This document shows positions 1 through 7,621 of a stretch of 33,950 nt of DNA, piece by piece; position 1 is the first letter of the stretch; every line of letters begins with the position of its first letter. The notes beneath the pieces were generated by a model. That model did no database searches, had not been told where the DNA came from, and saw only the letters and a program-made list of their open reading frames with translations. A program made the translations under genes and the position numbers. Source of the stretch: JAGZHZ01 sp963929865 (GTDB lineage Bacteria; Bacillota; Clostridia; Lachnospirales; Lachnospiraceae); the NCBI GenBank assembly GCA_963929865.1, contig CAWVKK010000010.1, positions 1-33,950 of the forward strand, written 5' to 3'.

Positions 1-396
1 TAAGGCTTCCACATAATCCCCCACCGTATTGGGCGAGATTTTTCTTCCATTTGAAATCAGATAATCCGTAATACTTCTGACAGATACGGGATTCCCCACG
101 ACACTTGCAAGATATTTTGCAATCGTCTTCAGCAGCGCAATATCTGTGATTTTCCTCTTGGAAGAATCGCTTTCCTTTCTTGCCTGTCTGTCCTCAATAT
201 CTTTTACAATGACCGTATTGTAAATTCCCTCCAAATAGGTGCTTACTTTCTCGTTGGTACGATTCATAGCAGCAATATACGGCATACCGCCATTTCTTAA
301 ATATTCAGGAAATCCTTGTTCCGGTTCTAAACCTGTCATGGAAAGGAACTCCCGGAGAGACAGCGGAAGCATTTTGATCTCCACATACCTTATTAT
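1..396 (-). pseudogene. 5'-truncated ATP-binding protein (AAA_14/DUF4143 type), partial at window edge
   Basis: The minus strand is open from 396 to the window edge and encodes a protein beginning IIRYVEIKMLPLSLREFL, followed by GGMPYIAAMN and by a segment rich in IVKDIE and SVRSITDYL. This matches the middle and C-terminal (DUF4143) part of AAA ATPases of the AAA_14 type, where the strand after the ATPase core normally reads SGR(Y)xEIKMLPLSF. An in-frame TGA sits at 397-399, immediately before the recognisable homology, and no Walker A or Walker B sequence occurs upstream in any frame back to larC. About the first 130 residues of the family are therefore missing. I read it as a remnant; an internal ATG at 373-375 could still start a short protein. 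The 3' end is outside the window. Confidence 0.7.
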
Positions 397-533
397 TCAT
401 ATCGTCATGTTGTGTTCCCATTTTGGAACGATAATTGATTTTCTATTAAATTTGTTCCGATATTCAAGTTTTTTCCGCTCTGTCAAAATAACCGGCTTCG
501 GTCAGGAACAGTGTATATAAACAATATGCTGCG

Positions 534-1754
534 TCAGATCTGTTCTCTCACAAGATCCTCTGCCTGCGCAAGGCTGATCCTGTTTTCTTTCGCGATCCGC
601 GCCAGATCCTCATATTCATATTTTCTTCGCTCCGCTCCGTACCCTGCCGAGACCTTGCGACGGATCTCTCCGTACGGCGTCTCGATCGTCTCTGTGCTGC
701 GTGTCAGCGCATAGCGGCGGAATCTGTTTTCCCGCACGCCGATCGTCGTGGTGTGGGCAAACATTGCCCGGATAACGGCTTCTTTTTCCGCTTCCCTGCA
801 CATGGCGTGGATCAGAATTCCGGGACGGCTCTTTTTCATGCCGATGGGTATCGTATAGACGTCCACTGCGCCGGCCTCGAAAATACGGTCGGCTGCAAAC
901 CCTACAGCCTCTCCTGTCATATCATCCACATTGCAGCTCAGCTCGCAGATTTCCTCCGCCTTCTCCTCCGTCTCGCCCCAAATGGCGCGGATGCAGTTGG
1001 CGGCTTCAAAATCTTTTTTCCCCATGCCGTAGCCGATCGCCTGCATCCTCATAGCGGGCATCGCCCCAAACCGCGATGCGAAATATTTCAGCAGGGCGGC
1101 TCCCGTAGGAGTGCACAGCTCTCCTGTGATATTCCCGCCGTAGACCGGCACATTTCGAAGAAGGAAAGCTGTCGCCGGAGCCGGGACGGGAAGGATGCCG
1201 TGCGCGCATTTTACCTGCCCGCTGCCCACATGGACGGGCGAAGCCACAATTTCATCGAAAGCCAGCCGCTCCAGCAGCAGACAGACAGCCGCAATGTCCG
1301 CGACGGCATCCATCGTCCCCACTTCATGGAAATGGATCTCTGTCACCGGCGCCCCGTGCACATGGCTTTCCGCCTCGGCAATGAGCCGGTATACCGCCAT
1401 GATGTCCTGCTTTACTTTTTCTGAAGCCTTTACATGTCCCCGGACAATATGCTCAATCTCATGCAGACCTCTGTGGCGATGGCTGTGCGCATGGGTGTGC
1501 GTCAGATTGTCCCCGTGGCTGTGTCCGAAAATGTGATCCAGACTTTCTTCTTCCTCTCCATTTACCGTCACCGCCATATGGGTTCCGGTGATTCCGCATT
1601 TTGCGGAGCGCTCCGCGCAAAACCTCACGCCCGGAATGCCAAGGGCGTTTAATTCCCCGATAAAGCCGTCGGGGTCCGGCAGCAATTCCAGCAGCGCGGC
1701 GGCGAGCATGTCGCCTGCTGCGCCCATCCCGCAGTCCAGATATAATGTACGCAC
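534..1754 (-). CDS. larC: LarC, nickel insertion protein for the nickel-pincer nucleotide cofactor
   Basis: LarC inserts nickel into pyridinium-3,5-bisthiocarboxylic acid mononucleotide, the cofactor of lactate racemase LarA and related racemases/epimerases. The 406-aa product begins LYLDCGMGAAGDMLAAAL, the typical LarC start. Residues 74-107 form a histidine-rich loop (HSHGD...THTHAHSHRHRG), a likely metal-holding stretch, followed by HGAPVTEIHFHEVGTMDAVADI and the C-terminal CNVDDMTGE segment. The start is GTG at 1754, six bases after AGGAGG, and that ribosome site overlaps the larB stop codon, so the two genes are translationally coupled. In some lactobacilli larC is two reading frames joined by frameshifting; here it is one uninterrupted frame. 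larA and larE are not in the window. Confidence 0.93.
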   Translation of the reverse strand: MRTLYLDCGMGAAGDMLAAALLELLPDPDGFIGELNALGIPGVRFCAERSAKCGITGTHMAVTVNGEEEESLDHIFGHSHGDNLTHTHAHSHRHRGLHEIEHIVRGHVKASEKVKQDIMAVYRLIAEAESHVHGAPVTEIHFHEVGTMDAVADIAAVCLLLERLAFDEIVASPVHVGSGQVKCAHGILPVPAPATAFLLRNVPVYGGNITGELCTPTGAALLKYFASRFGAMPAMRMQAIGYGMGKKDFEAANCIRAIWGETEEKAEEICELSCNVDDMTGEAVGFAADRIFEAGAVDVYTIPIGMKKSRPGILIHAMCREAEKEAVIRAMFAHTTTIGVRENRFRRYALTRSTETIETPYGEIRRKVSAGYGAERRKYEYEDLARIAKENRISLAQAEDLVREQI

Positions 1755-1764
1755 GATGTTCCTC

Positions 1765-2514
1765 CTAACCTTTCATGTGATTGATCATGTTCGCCAGATA
1801 CCCTGCGCCAAAACCGTTGTCAATGTTGACGACCGACACGCCGCTGGCGCAGGAGTTCAGCATCGACAGCAGAGCGGAAAGACCGCCGAAGGACGCGCCG
1901 TATCCGACGCTCGTCGGAACAGCGATCACCGGGCAGTCCGCAAGACCGCCGATCACGCTGGCGAGCGCCCCCTCCATGCCTGCGATGGCGATAATGACGC
2001 TTGCGCTCATAATATCGCCAAGGTGCGCAAGCGTCCTGTGCAGTCCGGCAACGCCGACGTCATAGAGCCGCACGACTTCATTTCCCAGAACGGCCGCCGT
2101 GACGGCAGCCTCCTCGGCGACCGGGATATCGCTCGTCCCGCCGGTGGCGACGACGATCTTTCCAATCCCGTCAGGAACCGGCATCTCCCCGATCACGCCG
2201 CAGCGCGCTTCCGGGTAGTATGCAAGAGGCTGTCTCTCTCTTACCTTTTTGGCGGCTTCCTCCGACAGCCTTGTAATCAGAATCGTATTCTGACCGTTTT
2301 TCTGCATAGCGTCCACAATCCCGCAAATCTGCTCCGGCGTCTTTCCGGCGCCGTAGATGACCTCCGCCGTACCCTGGCGCAGCTTCCGGTGCAGATCCAC
2401 CTTGGCATATCCGATATCCTCAAAAGGCTCTAATTTCAATTTTAAAACAGCGTCTTCCACCGAAATCGTCCCGTCACGGACGCTCTCTAAAAGCTGTCTC
2501 ATCTCGTTGTTCAT
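1765..2514 (-). CDS. larB: LarB, nickel-pincer cofactor biosynthesis (carboxylase/hydrolase of NaAD)
   Basis: LarB carboxylates nicotinic acid adenine dinucleotide and releases pyridinium-3,5-biscarboxylic acid mononucleotide, the first step towards the nickel-pincer cofactor. The C-terminal half resembles the AIR carboxylase (PurE) fold: IYGAGKTPEQI, VATGGTSDIPVAEEAA and PTSVGYGASFGGLSALL are all present. I place the start at the second ATG (2514; MNNEMRQLLES), because GGAGGTG lies eight bases before it; the first ATG at 2529 overlaps that ribosome site. The product has 249 residues, a normal length. It is followed after ten bases by larC. Expression probably comes from the two promoters at 2759-2787 and 2622-2650. 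Confidence 0.92.
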   Translation of the reverse strand: MNNEMRQLLESVRDGTISVEDAVLKLKLEPFEDIGYAKVDLHRKLRQGTAEVIYGAGKTPEQICGIVDAMQKNGQNTILITRLSEEAAKKVRERQPLAYYPEARCGVIGEMPVPDGIGKIVVATGGTSDIPVAEEAAVTAAVLGNEVVRLYDVGVAGLHRTLAHLGDIMSASVIIAIAGMEGALASVIGGLADCPVIAVPTSVGYGASFGGLSALLSMLNSCASGVSVVNIDNGFGAGYLANMINHMKG

Positions 2515-2621
2515 ATTCGGCACCTCCAAATTTCATGATGCGGTTTTGCGTCCGCTGTATCGTATCTGTCTTGGCGTCTGTATCTTACGCTTGGAAAATA
2601 GACAGGAATTATGTCACAGTA

Positions 2622-2650
2622 AGTATACCCCTGTTGCGCAAAAGTGTCTA
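2622..2650 (-). promoter_or_regulatory. Downstream larB promoter P2
   Basis: Minus-strand TAGACA (2645-2650), 17-bp spacer, TATACT (2622-2627). It lies 137 bp closer to larB than P1 and would give a leader of about 100 nt, which contains a small GCGG/CCGC hairpin before the ribosome site. Confidence 0.6.
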
Positions 2651-2731
2651 CCATTTCACTTATTTTTTCACAATCGGTTTTTTTGCTGCATCGCCGCCGA
2701 TTGCCGCAGCCGCGTTATCCCAAATCCAAGT

Positions 2732-2786
2732 TTATTCTGACGCCATGTCACTGCATGTACTATACCATTATTCTGACACTGTGTCA
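2732..2786. repeat. Two imperfect copies of a 19-bp element with TGAC-N5-GTCA palindromes
   Basis: TTATTCTGACGCCATGTCA (2732-2750) and TTATTCTGACACTGTGTCA (2768-2786) agree at 16 of 19 positions and have the same orientation. The centres of the TGAC-N5-GTCA parts are 36 bp apart. One copy covers the -35 box of larB P1, the other lies at its predicted transcription start. They look like a pair of operator sites; I do not recognise the regulator. Confidence 0.65.
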
Positions 2787-2787
2787 A
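2759..2787 (-). promoter_or_regulatory. Upstream larB promoter P1 with palindrome over the -35 box
   Basis: Minus-strand TTGACA (2782-2787), 17-bp spacer, TATAGT (2759-2764). The 13-bp perfect palindrome TGACACTGTGTCA (2774-2786) covers most of the -35 box, which suggests control by a DNA-binding protein. Transcription would begin near 2752, giving a leader of about 240 nt before larB. Confidence 0.75.
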
Positions 2788-2911
2788 CACCGTCTTTGAA
2801 AATATGGTATGCCCTGGCATTTCGAAAAATACCGCATGACTTTCCGGCACATGTGTGATAGAATAGACAGCGCGCTGCGCAAAGTTCACTTAAGGAGGCT
2901 TGACTGATTAT

Positions 2912-3220
2912 ATGGATGTGATTCTTGTCATGTGTATTGGAATTTTAATCGGAAAACGGTTCCGGCAGACCGCCGTAAAAAAGGGAAATGAAAAGATACA
3001 GCTGGTATGCACGCTCCTGCTGATTTTTTCGATGGGAGTTCTCACAGGAAGGGAAGAAAATTTTTTTGAAGAGCTGTCCTCTTTGGGGACGGTCAGTTTT
3101 CTCTTTTTTCTGATTCCGACCGTCTTGTCGATCCTCTTTGTATATGGTCTCACAAAAAAATTTCTTGAAAAAACGAAAGAATCTGGCGTCAGAGGGCGGA
3201 TAGAAGGTGATAAAAGATGA
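2912..3220 (+). CDS. LysO family transporter, N-terminal half (small subunit of a split exporter)
   Basis: The 102-aa membrane protein has about three hydrophobic segments (around residues 1-16, 32-48 and 62-82) with GILIGKRFR and SMGVLTGREENFFEELSSLG, features of the first part of the LysO (YbjE) lysine exporter family. In Escherichia coli the family is one chain of about 300 residues; here it is cut into two genes, an arrangement known in Firmicutes. The ATG at 2912 is chosen over TTG at 2900, because AAGGAGG at 2892-2898 is too close to the TTG; the resulting 13-base spacing is longer than usual. It overlaps the next gene by four bases (ATGA), so both halves should be made together. Confidence 0.75.
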   Translation: MDVILVMCIGILIGKRFRQTAVKKGNEKIQLVCTLLLIFSMGVLTGREENFFEELSSLGTVSFLFFLIPTVLSILFVYGLTKKFLEKTKESGVRGRIEGDKR

Positions 3221-3816
3221 CGGCTCTTACCATCGCCGCTTTCGCGGCGGGAATTTTCCTGGGAGTATCCGGTTTTCGCCATCCTCTCCTTTCCCTTCTG
3301 ACCGACCATGCTGATATGATTCTGTATCTTTTGATGCTCTGTGTCGGAATCAGCATCGGAATGCAGGAGGGAATCTTAAAAAAGCTGCGGCAGTACCATA
3401 TGAAAATCTTGATCATTCCATTTGGTGTCATAACCGCCTCTTTTCTCGGCGGAATCATCTGCAGCTTTCTCACCGCTCTTCCTGCTGGGCAGGGAGCCGC
3501 GATCGCAAGCGGAATGGGATGGTACAGTCTTGCCGGTGCGGCCATCAGCGAGCTGGCGGGGTCTGAGGTCGGCAATATCGCTTTTATCAGCAACCTCATG
3601 AGAGAGATTTTCTCCTTTTTTCTCATTCCTCTTCTCGCGCTCAAGTGCAACGCATATACGTGTATTGCCCCTGCGGGCGCGACCAGCGAAGATACGACTC
3701 TGCCGATGATATGGAAATATACGGACGAAGAGACGGTCGTGCTTTCTGTCTTAAATGGAATGATCTGTTCGTTTTTTGTTCCGATCCTGATTTCTGTGTG
3801 CTTTGCTGTCTTTTGA
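3217..3816 (+). CDS. lysO: LysO family lysine exporter, C-terminal half
   Basis: This 199-aa polytopic membrane protein carries the conserved core of the LysO family: LMLCVGISIGMQ, GMGWYSLAGAAISELAGSEVGNIAFISNLMREI and APAGATSEDTTLPMI. In the family the protein exports L-lysine and toxic lysine analogues such as thialysine. It starts at the ATG that overlaps the stop of the preceding half-gene. The acidic residues in SELAGSE and TSEDT fit a cation substrate. Homology to the family is clear, but substrate specificity is inferred. It converges with the ABC exporter operon, separated by only 27 bp. Confidence 0.82.
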   Translation: MTALTIAAFAAGIFLGVSGFRHPLLSLLTDHADMILYLLMLCVGISIGMQEGILKKLRQYHMKILIIPFGVITASFLGGIICSFLTALPAGQGAAIASGMGWYSLAGAAISELAGSEVGNIAFISNLMREIFSFFLIPLLALKCNAYTCIAPAGATSEDTTLPMIWKYTDEETVVLSVLNGMICSFFVPILISVCFAVF

Positions 3817-3843
3817 TTAGATAGCTGGAAAATTTTTCCCGGA

Positions 3844-5715
3844 TTATAAAGTATTTCCGGTATACAGCTGATAATATTTTCCTTTTGCCGCTATCAGCTG
3901 GTCGTGGCTGCCTCTCTCGATGATCCGCCCCTGCTCCATGACCATGATGCAGTCCGAGTTCTTGATCGTGGACAGCCGGTGGGCGATCACAAACGTAGTT
4001 CTCCCCTTCATCAGGGCGTCCATGCCAGCCTGCACCAGACCCTCTGTTCGAGTGTCGATGGAGGACGTCGCCTCGTCCAGGATTAAAACCGGAGGGTCTG
4101 CCACCGCGGCTCTCGCAATCGCGAGGAGCTGTCTCTGCCCCTGGCTGAGATTGCTGCCGTCTCCGGTGAGGACTGTCTGATAGCCGTTGGGCAGTCTGCG
4201 GATAAAGCCGTCGGCGTTTGCCAGCTTTGCCGCCGCCACGCACTCTTCATCTGATGCGTCCATCTTGCCATAGCGGATATTGTCCATCACCGTCCCCGTA
4301 AACAGATGGGTGTCCTGCAGCACCATGCCCAGAGACCTCCGTAAATCCGGCTTTTTGATTTTATTGATATTGATGCCGTCATAGCGGATCTTTCCATCCT
4401 GGATATCGTAGAAACGGTTGATCAGGTTTGTGATCGTCGTCTTGCCCGCGCCGGTCGATCCCACAAGGGCGATCTTCTGTCCTGGCTCGGCAAACATTTT
4501 GATATCGTGCAGGACCATCTTCTTCTCATCGTATCCGAAATCCACCCCGTCAAACACAATACTGCCTTCCATTCTCTGGTAGGTGACAGTTCCTTCCGCC
4601 TTATGCGGGTGCTTCCACGCCCAGACGCCGGTCCGCGTATCGGACTCACAGAGCGTGCCGTCCGCGTTTTCTCTCGCGTTGACCAGCTCCACATATCCGC
4701 CGTCCTGCTCCGGCTTCTCATCAAGCAGCGCAAAGACTCTCTGCGCTCCTGCTGCAGCCATCACCACAAAATTCAGCTGCTGGCTGATCTGTGTGATAGG
4801 CTGGGTGAAGTTTTTGTTCAGCCCCACAAAGGCGATTACCGTTCCGATGGTCATTCCCATACTCCCAGACAGGGCTAAAAGCGCGCCCGTCACCGCGCAC
4901 AGCACATAGCTTACATTTCCGATATTGGCGTTGATGGGCATGAGCAGGTTCGAATAGCGGTTTGCCTTGTCTGCGCTGTTTCTCAGCTCGTCGTTCAGCT
5001 TTTTGAACTGTTCGATCGACTTTTCCTCATGGCAGAATACCTTTACGACCTTCTGACCATCCATCATCTCCTCGATATATCCGTCCACATTTCCCAGATC
5101 TCTTTGCTGCTTCTGGAAATATGTTCCCGACAGCCCGGTAAAGACAGACGTCACCTTCACCATGATCAGCGCCATCAGCACTGTGATCACCGTCAGCGGG
5201 ATATTCAGCATCAGCATGGAGATAAAGGTTGCCGCAAGGGTCGCCGTCGAGTTGATAATCTGTGGGATGCTCTGCCCGAACAGCTGTCTTAAGGTGTCCA
5301 CGTCGTTTGTGTAGACCGACATAATATCGCCGTGGGCATGGGTGTCAAAATATTGAATCGGAAGGGTTTCCATGTTGGCAAAAAGCTCATTTCGAAATTT
5401 TCTCATCGTCCCCTGGCTTATATTTACCATAATCCGGTTGTACGCATACGCAGCGGCGACGCCGATCGCGTAGAATGCCACGATCCCCGCCAAAGCCCGG
5501 GCAAGCGGTCCAAAGTCCGGATGCTCGGCGCTTAAGAGCGGTACGATATAGTCATCCACCAAAGACTGCACAAACAGCATTCCCTGCATCGTGGCGATTG
5601 CTCCGATTATGATGCAGACCACAACCGCCGCGAACGAAACCTTATAATTTCTGATCATATACGCCAGAAGGCGTCTTAAGACATACACAGATGACGTTTT
5701 CTTCTTGTTTTTCAA
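3844..5715 (-). CDS. ABC exporter half-transporter with the canonical ATPase site (heterodimer subunit B)
   Basis: This is a fused membrane/ATPase half-transporter of 623 residues: six membrane segments, then an ATPase domain with Walker A GSTGAGKTT, signature NLSQGQRQ, Walker B VLILDEATSSID with the catalytic Glu, and switch His in VIAHRLST. The signature deviates from LSGGQ. A segment of about 45 residues (around DGTLCESDTRTG...WAWKHPH) lies between the membrane and ATPase parts. I start it at TTG 5715, preceded by AAGGAGAG; the longer frame to 5868 would run inside the neighbouring gene and is unlikely. It follows the partner gene by 25 bp. The pair should form a heterodimer of the BmrCD/LmrCD/TM287-288 kind; substrates cannot be read from sequence. 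Confidence 0.88.
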   Translation of the reverse strand: MKNKKKTSSVYVLRRLLAYMIRNYKVSFAAVVVCIIIGAIATMQGMLFVQSLVDDYIVPLLSAEHPDFGPLARALAGIVAFYAIGVAAAYAYNRIMVNISQGTMRKFRNELFANMETLPIQYFDTHAHGDIMSVYTNDVDTLRQLFGQSIPQIINSTATLAATFISMLMLNIPLTVITVLMALIMVKVTSVFTGLSGTYFQKQQRDLGNVDGYIEEMMDGQKVVKVFCHEEKSIEQFKKLNDELRNSADKANRYSNLLMPINANIGNVSYVLCAVTGALLALSGSMGMTIGTVIAFVGLNKNFTQPITQISQQLNFVVMAAAGAQRVFALLDEKPEQDGGYVELVNARENADGTLCESDTRTGVWAWKHPHKAEGTVTYQRMEGSIVFDGVDFGYDEKKMVLHDIKMFAEPGQKIALVGSTGAGKTTITNLINRFYDIQDGKIRYDGININKIKKPDLRRSLGMVLQDTHLFTGTVMDNIRYGKMDASDEECVAAAKLANADGFIRRLPNGYQTVLTGDGSNLSQGQRQLLAIARAAVADPPVLILDEATSSIDTRTEGLVQAGMDALMKGRTTFVIAHRLSTIKNSDCIMVMEQGRIIERGSHDQLIAAKGKYYQLYTGNTL

Positions 5716-5740
5716 TTTTCTGCACTCTCCTTTCCCCGCA

Positions 5741-7480
5741 TCAGAGGGCCTGGTCGAAATCACCGCCGCCCTGCGTCTGCGACTCGTAGAGGTCGCGGTA
5801 AATTTCATTGTTCTCCAGCAGGCGTTCATGCGTGTCAAAGCCGTTGATCCTTCCGTCCTCCAGCACAAGGATGCGGTCCGTATCCTGTACGCTCGATATT
5901 CTCTGTGCGATCACAATCTTTGTCGTGCCCGGGATATACGTCTGGAACGCTTTTCGGATCTTTGCGTCTGTGGCGGTATCGACCGCGCTTGTGGAGTCGT
6001 CGAGAATCAGCACCTTTGGCTTTTTCATCAGCGCTCTGGCGATGCACAGACGCTGTTTTTGTCCGCCCGAGACATTGCTGCCTCCCCGCTCGATCCATGT
6101 GTCATAGCGCTTCGGGAAACGCTCGATAAACTCGTCCGCGCAGGCTGCCCTGCACGCCTGTTCGCACTCCTGCTCGGTGGCGTTTTCGTTGCCCCAGCGC
6201 AGGTTGTCCAGTATTGTGCCGGAAAAGAGGACATTTTTCTGCAGGACGACGGCCACCTCATTGCGGAGTACCTCCATGTCATACTCTCTTACATCTCTTC
6301 CGCCGACCTTCACTGTCCCTTCCGCCGCGTCGTAGAGACGGCTGATCAGGTTTACCAGGCTGGATTTTCCGCATCCCGTGCCGCCGATAATTCCGATGGT
6401 TTCGCCGGAGCGGATATGCAGGTTGATATCCTCCAGCGTGTCTTCCCCTGTCCCGTGCTGATAGGCAAAGCTTACGTGTTCAAAGTCAATGCTTCCATCC
6501 CTGACCTCCTTTACCGGATTTTCCGGGTTGTTCAGCTCGGGCTTCTCCTTGAGCACCTCTGCGATACGGCGCACGCTGGCGGAACTCATGCTGACCATGA
6601 CAAAGATCATCGAGAGCATCATCAGGGACATCATGACTGACATAATGTAGCTGAACAGGGAGGTGATCTCCCCGGTGCTCATCGTCCCCGCAACCACAAA
6701 GTGCGCCCCGAGCCACGATACCGCCGTGATGCACGCGTACACAACGAGCATCATGGCTGGATTGTTCAGCGCCAGCAGGCTCTCTGCCTTCACAAACAGC
6801 CGGTAGAGATTCTGCGTCGCTTTTTGGAACTTGGCATTTTCGTATTTCTCCCTCACATACGCCTTCACCACCCGGATCGCGGTGACATTTTCCTGCACGC
6901 TGGCATTGAGGTCATCATACCGGTCAAACACCTCTTTAAAGATGGAGGTAGCTTTTGTCATAATGACCGCCAAAACGACCGCCAGAAAGCATAATGCCGC
7001 CAGAAAGATCATACTTAAGCTGGGACTGATCAAAAAGCACAGAATCATGCTGCTGATCAGCATCAGCGGCGCACGCACCGCAATCCGGATGATCATCTGG
7101 AACGCGTTCTGCACATTCGTGACGTCGGTTGTCATTCTTGTCACCAGACCTGCCGTGCTGAATTTGTCAATGTTGGAAAAGGAAAAATCCTGTATATTCA
7201 CATACATGCTCTCTCTTAGGTTGCACGCGAACCCCGTTGACGCGCTGGAGGCGAACCTTCCCGCCATCGCGCCTGCGAACAGGCTGACCACGGCCATGGC
7301 CAGCATCAAAATTCCATAGCGGATGATCGCCGGCATATCCGATTTTTCCAGCCCGTTGTCGATGATCTGTGCTGTAGCAAACGGAAGCAGCACCTCCATG
7401 ACGACCTCCAGCGCAGTAAACAAAACGGTCACAACCGTATCCTTTTTATACTGCTTTAATTGAGCCAAAACTGTTTTCAT
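5741..7480 (-). CDS. ABC exporter half-transporter with the degenerate ATPase site (heterodimer subunit A)
   Basis: The 579-aa product has six membrane segments followed by an ATPase domain. Walker A (GGTGCGKSS) and signature (NVSGGQKQR) are good, but Walker B reads VLILDDSTSAVD with Asp in place of the catalytic Glu, and the switch region reads VIAQRISS with Gln in place of His. These are the marks of the non-hydrolysing site in heterodimeric exporters; its signature would complete the active site of the partner encoded next. The ATG at 7480 follows AGGAGGTTGGAGC. The gene is divergent from a LysR regulator across 141 bp, which suggests control by that regulator. Confidence 0.9.
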   Translation of the reverse strand: MKTVLAQLKQYKKDTVVTVLFTALEVVMEVLLPFATAQIIDNGLEKSDMPAIIRYGILMLAMAVVSLFAGAMAGRFASSASTGFACNLRESMYVNIQDFSFSNIDKFSTAGLVTRMTTDVTNVQNAFQMIIRIAVRAPLMLISSMILCFLISPSLSMIFLAALCFLAVVLAVIMTKATSIFKEVFDRYDDLNASVQENVTAIRVVKAYVREKYENAKFQKATQNLYRLFVKAESLLALNNPAMMLVVYACITAVSWLGAHFVVAGTMSTGEITSLFSYIMSVMMSLMMLSMIFVMVSMSSASVRRIAEVLKEKPELNNPENPVKEVRDGSIDFEHVSFAYQHGTGEDTLEDINLHIRSGETIGIIGGTGCGKSSLVNLISRLYDAAEGTVKVGGRDVREYDMEVLRNEVAVVLQKNVLFSGTILDNLRWGNENATEQECEQACRAACADEFIERFPKRYDTWIERGGSNVSGGQKQRLCIARALMKKPKVLILDDSTSAVDTATDAKIRKAFQTYIPGTTKIVIAQRISSVQDTDRILVLEDGRINGFDTHERLLENNEIYRDLYESQTQGGGDFDQAL

Positions 7481-7519
7481 GCTCCAACCTCCTTGTATCT
7501 TCTGAATTGCACATTACAC

Positions 7520-7548
7520 ATTCTATCTCTGATTTTCTTGAAAGTGAA
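7520..7548 (-). promoter_or_regulatory. Candidate promoter of the ABC exporter operon
   Basis: Minus-strand TTCACT (7543-7548), 17-bp spacer, TAGAAT (7520-7525). The -35 box is weak and touches the -35 box of the opposite lysR promoter, so the two promoters would compete. Confidence 0.45.
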
Positions 7549-7566
7549 ATTCAAATATGGTATAAT
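7538..7566 (+). promoter_or_regulatory. LysR gene promoter
   Basis: TTGAAA (7538-7543), 17-bp spacer, TATAAT (7561-7566): a near-consensus sigma-A promoter. Immediately downstream CTATTT-N7-AAATAG (7567-7585) forms an inverted repeat at the expected transcription start, a possible site for autoregulation. Confidence 0.8.
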
Positions 7567-7621
7567 CTATTTTAATTTTAAATAGTTTTCTATTATATTT
7601 TAGAATAATTTGGAGGTTTTT

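Larger units (their letters stand above)
2515..2911. other. 397-bp intergenic region between divergent larB and lysO genes
   Basis: This stretch holds the two larB promoters and the repeated palindromes. The minus-strand leader also folds at 2691-2719 (GCTGC...GCAGC with ATCG/CGAT inside) but is followed by A residues, so it is not a terminator on that strand. On the plus strand, TAGAAT at about 2860-2865 is a possible -10 for lysO, without a good -35. I see no riboswitch class that I can name and no credible small protein gene. Confidence 0.5.

Noticed and set aside
401..533. Short open frames between larC and the ATPase remnant
   Set aside because: The peptides (for example RKSIIVPKWEHNMTI) show no resemblance to the missing ATPase part and lack ribosome sites.
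753..1424. 223-aa plus-strand open frame opposite larC
   Set aside because: It is a shadow of a GC-rich coding strand; no family features and larC is certain.
2691..2719. GC-rich stem in the larB leader beside a run of seven T
   Set aside because: The T run precedes the stem on the plus strand, so it does not form a terminator for either gene.
2668..2889. 73-aa open frame on the minus strand in the larB-lysO gap
   Set aside because: It has no ribosome site or family resemblance and covers promoters and operator repeats.
3827..3839. GGAAA/TTTCC repeat between lysO and the ABC genes as a terminator
   Set aside because: The stem is short and AT-rich with no real loop; support is too weak.
5716..5868. 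N-terminal extension of the second ABC subunit
   Set aside because: It would lie inside the first subunit gene, and its sequence is low-complexity and unlike the family; a good ribosome site precedes TTG 5715.
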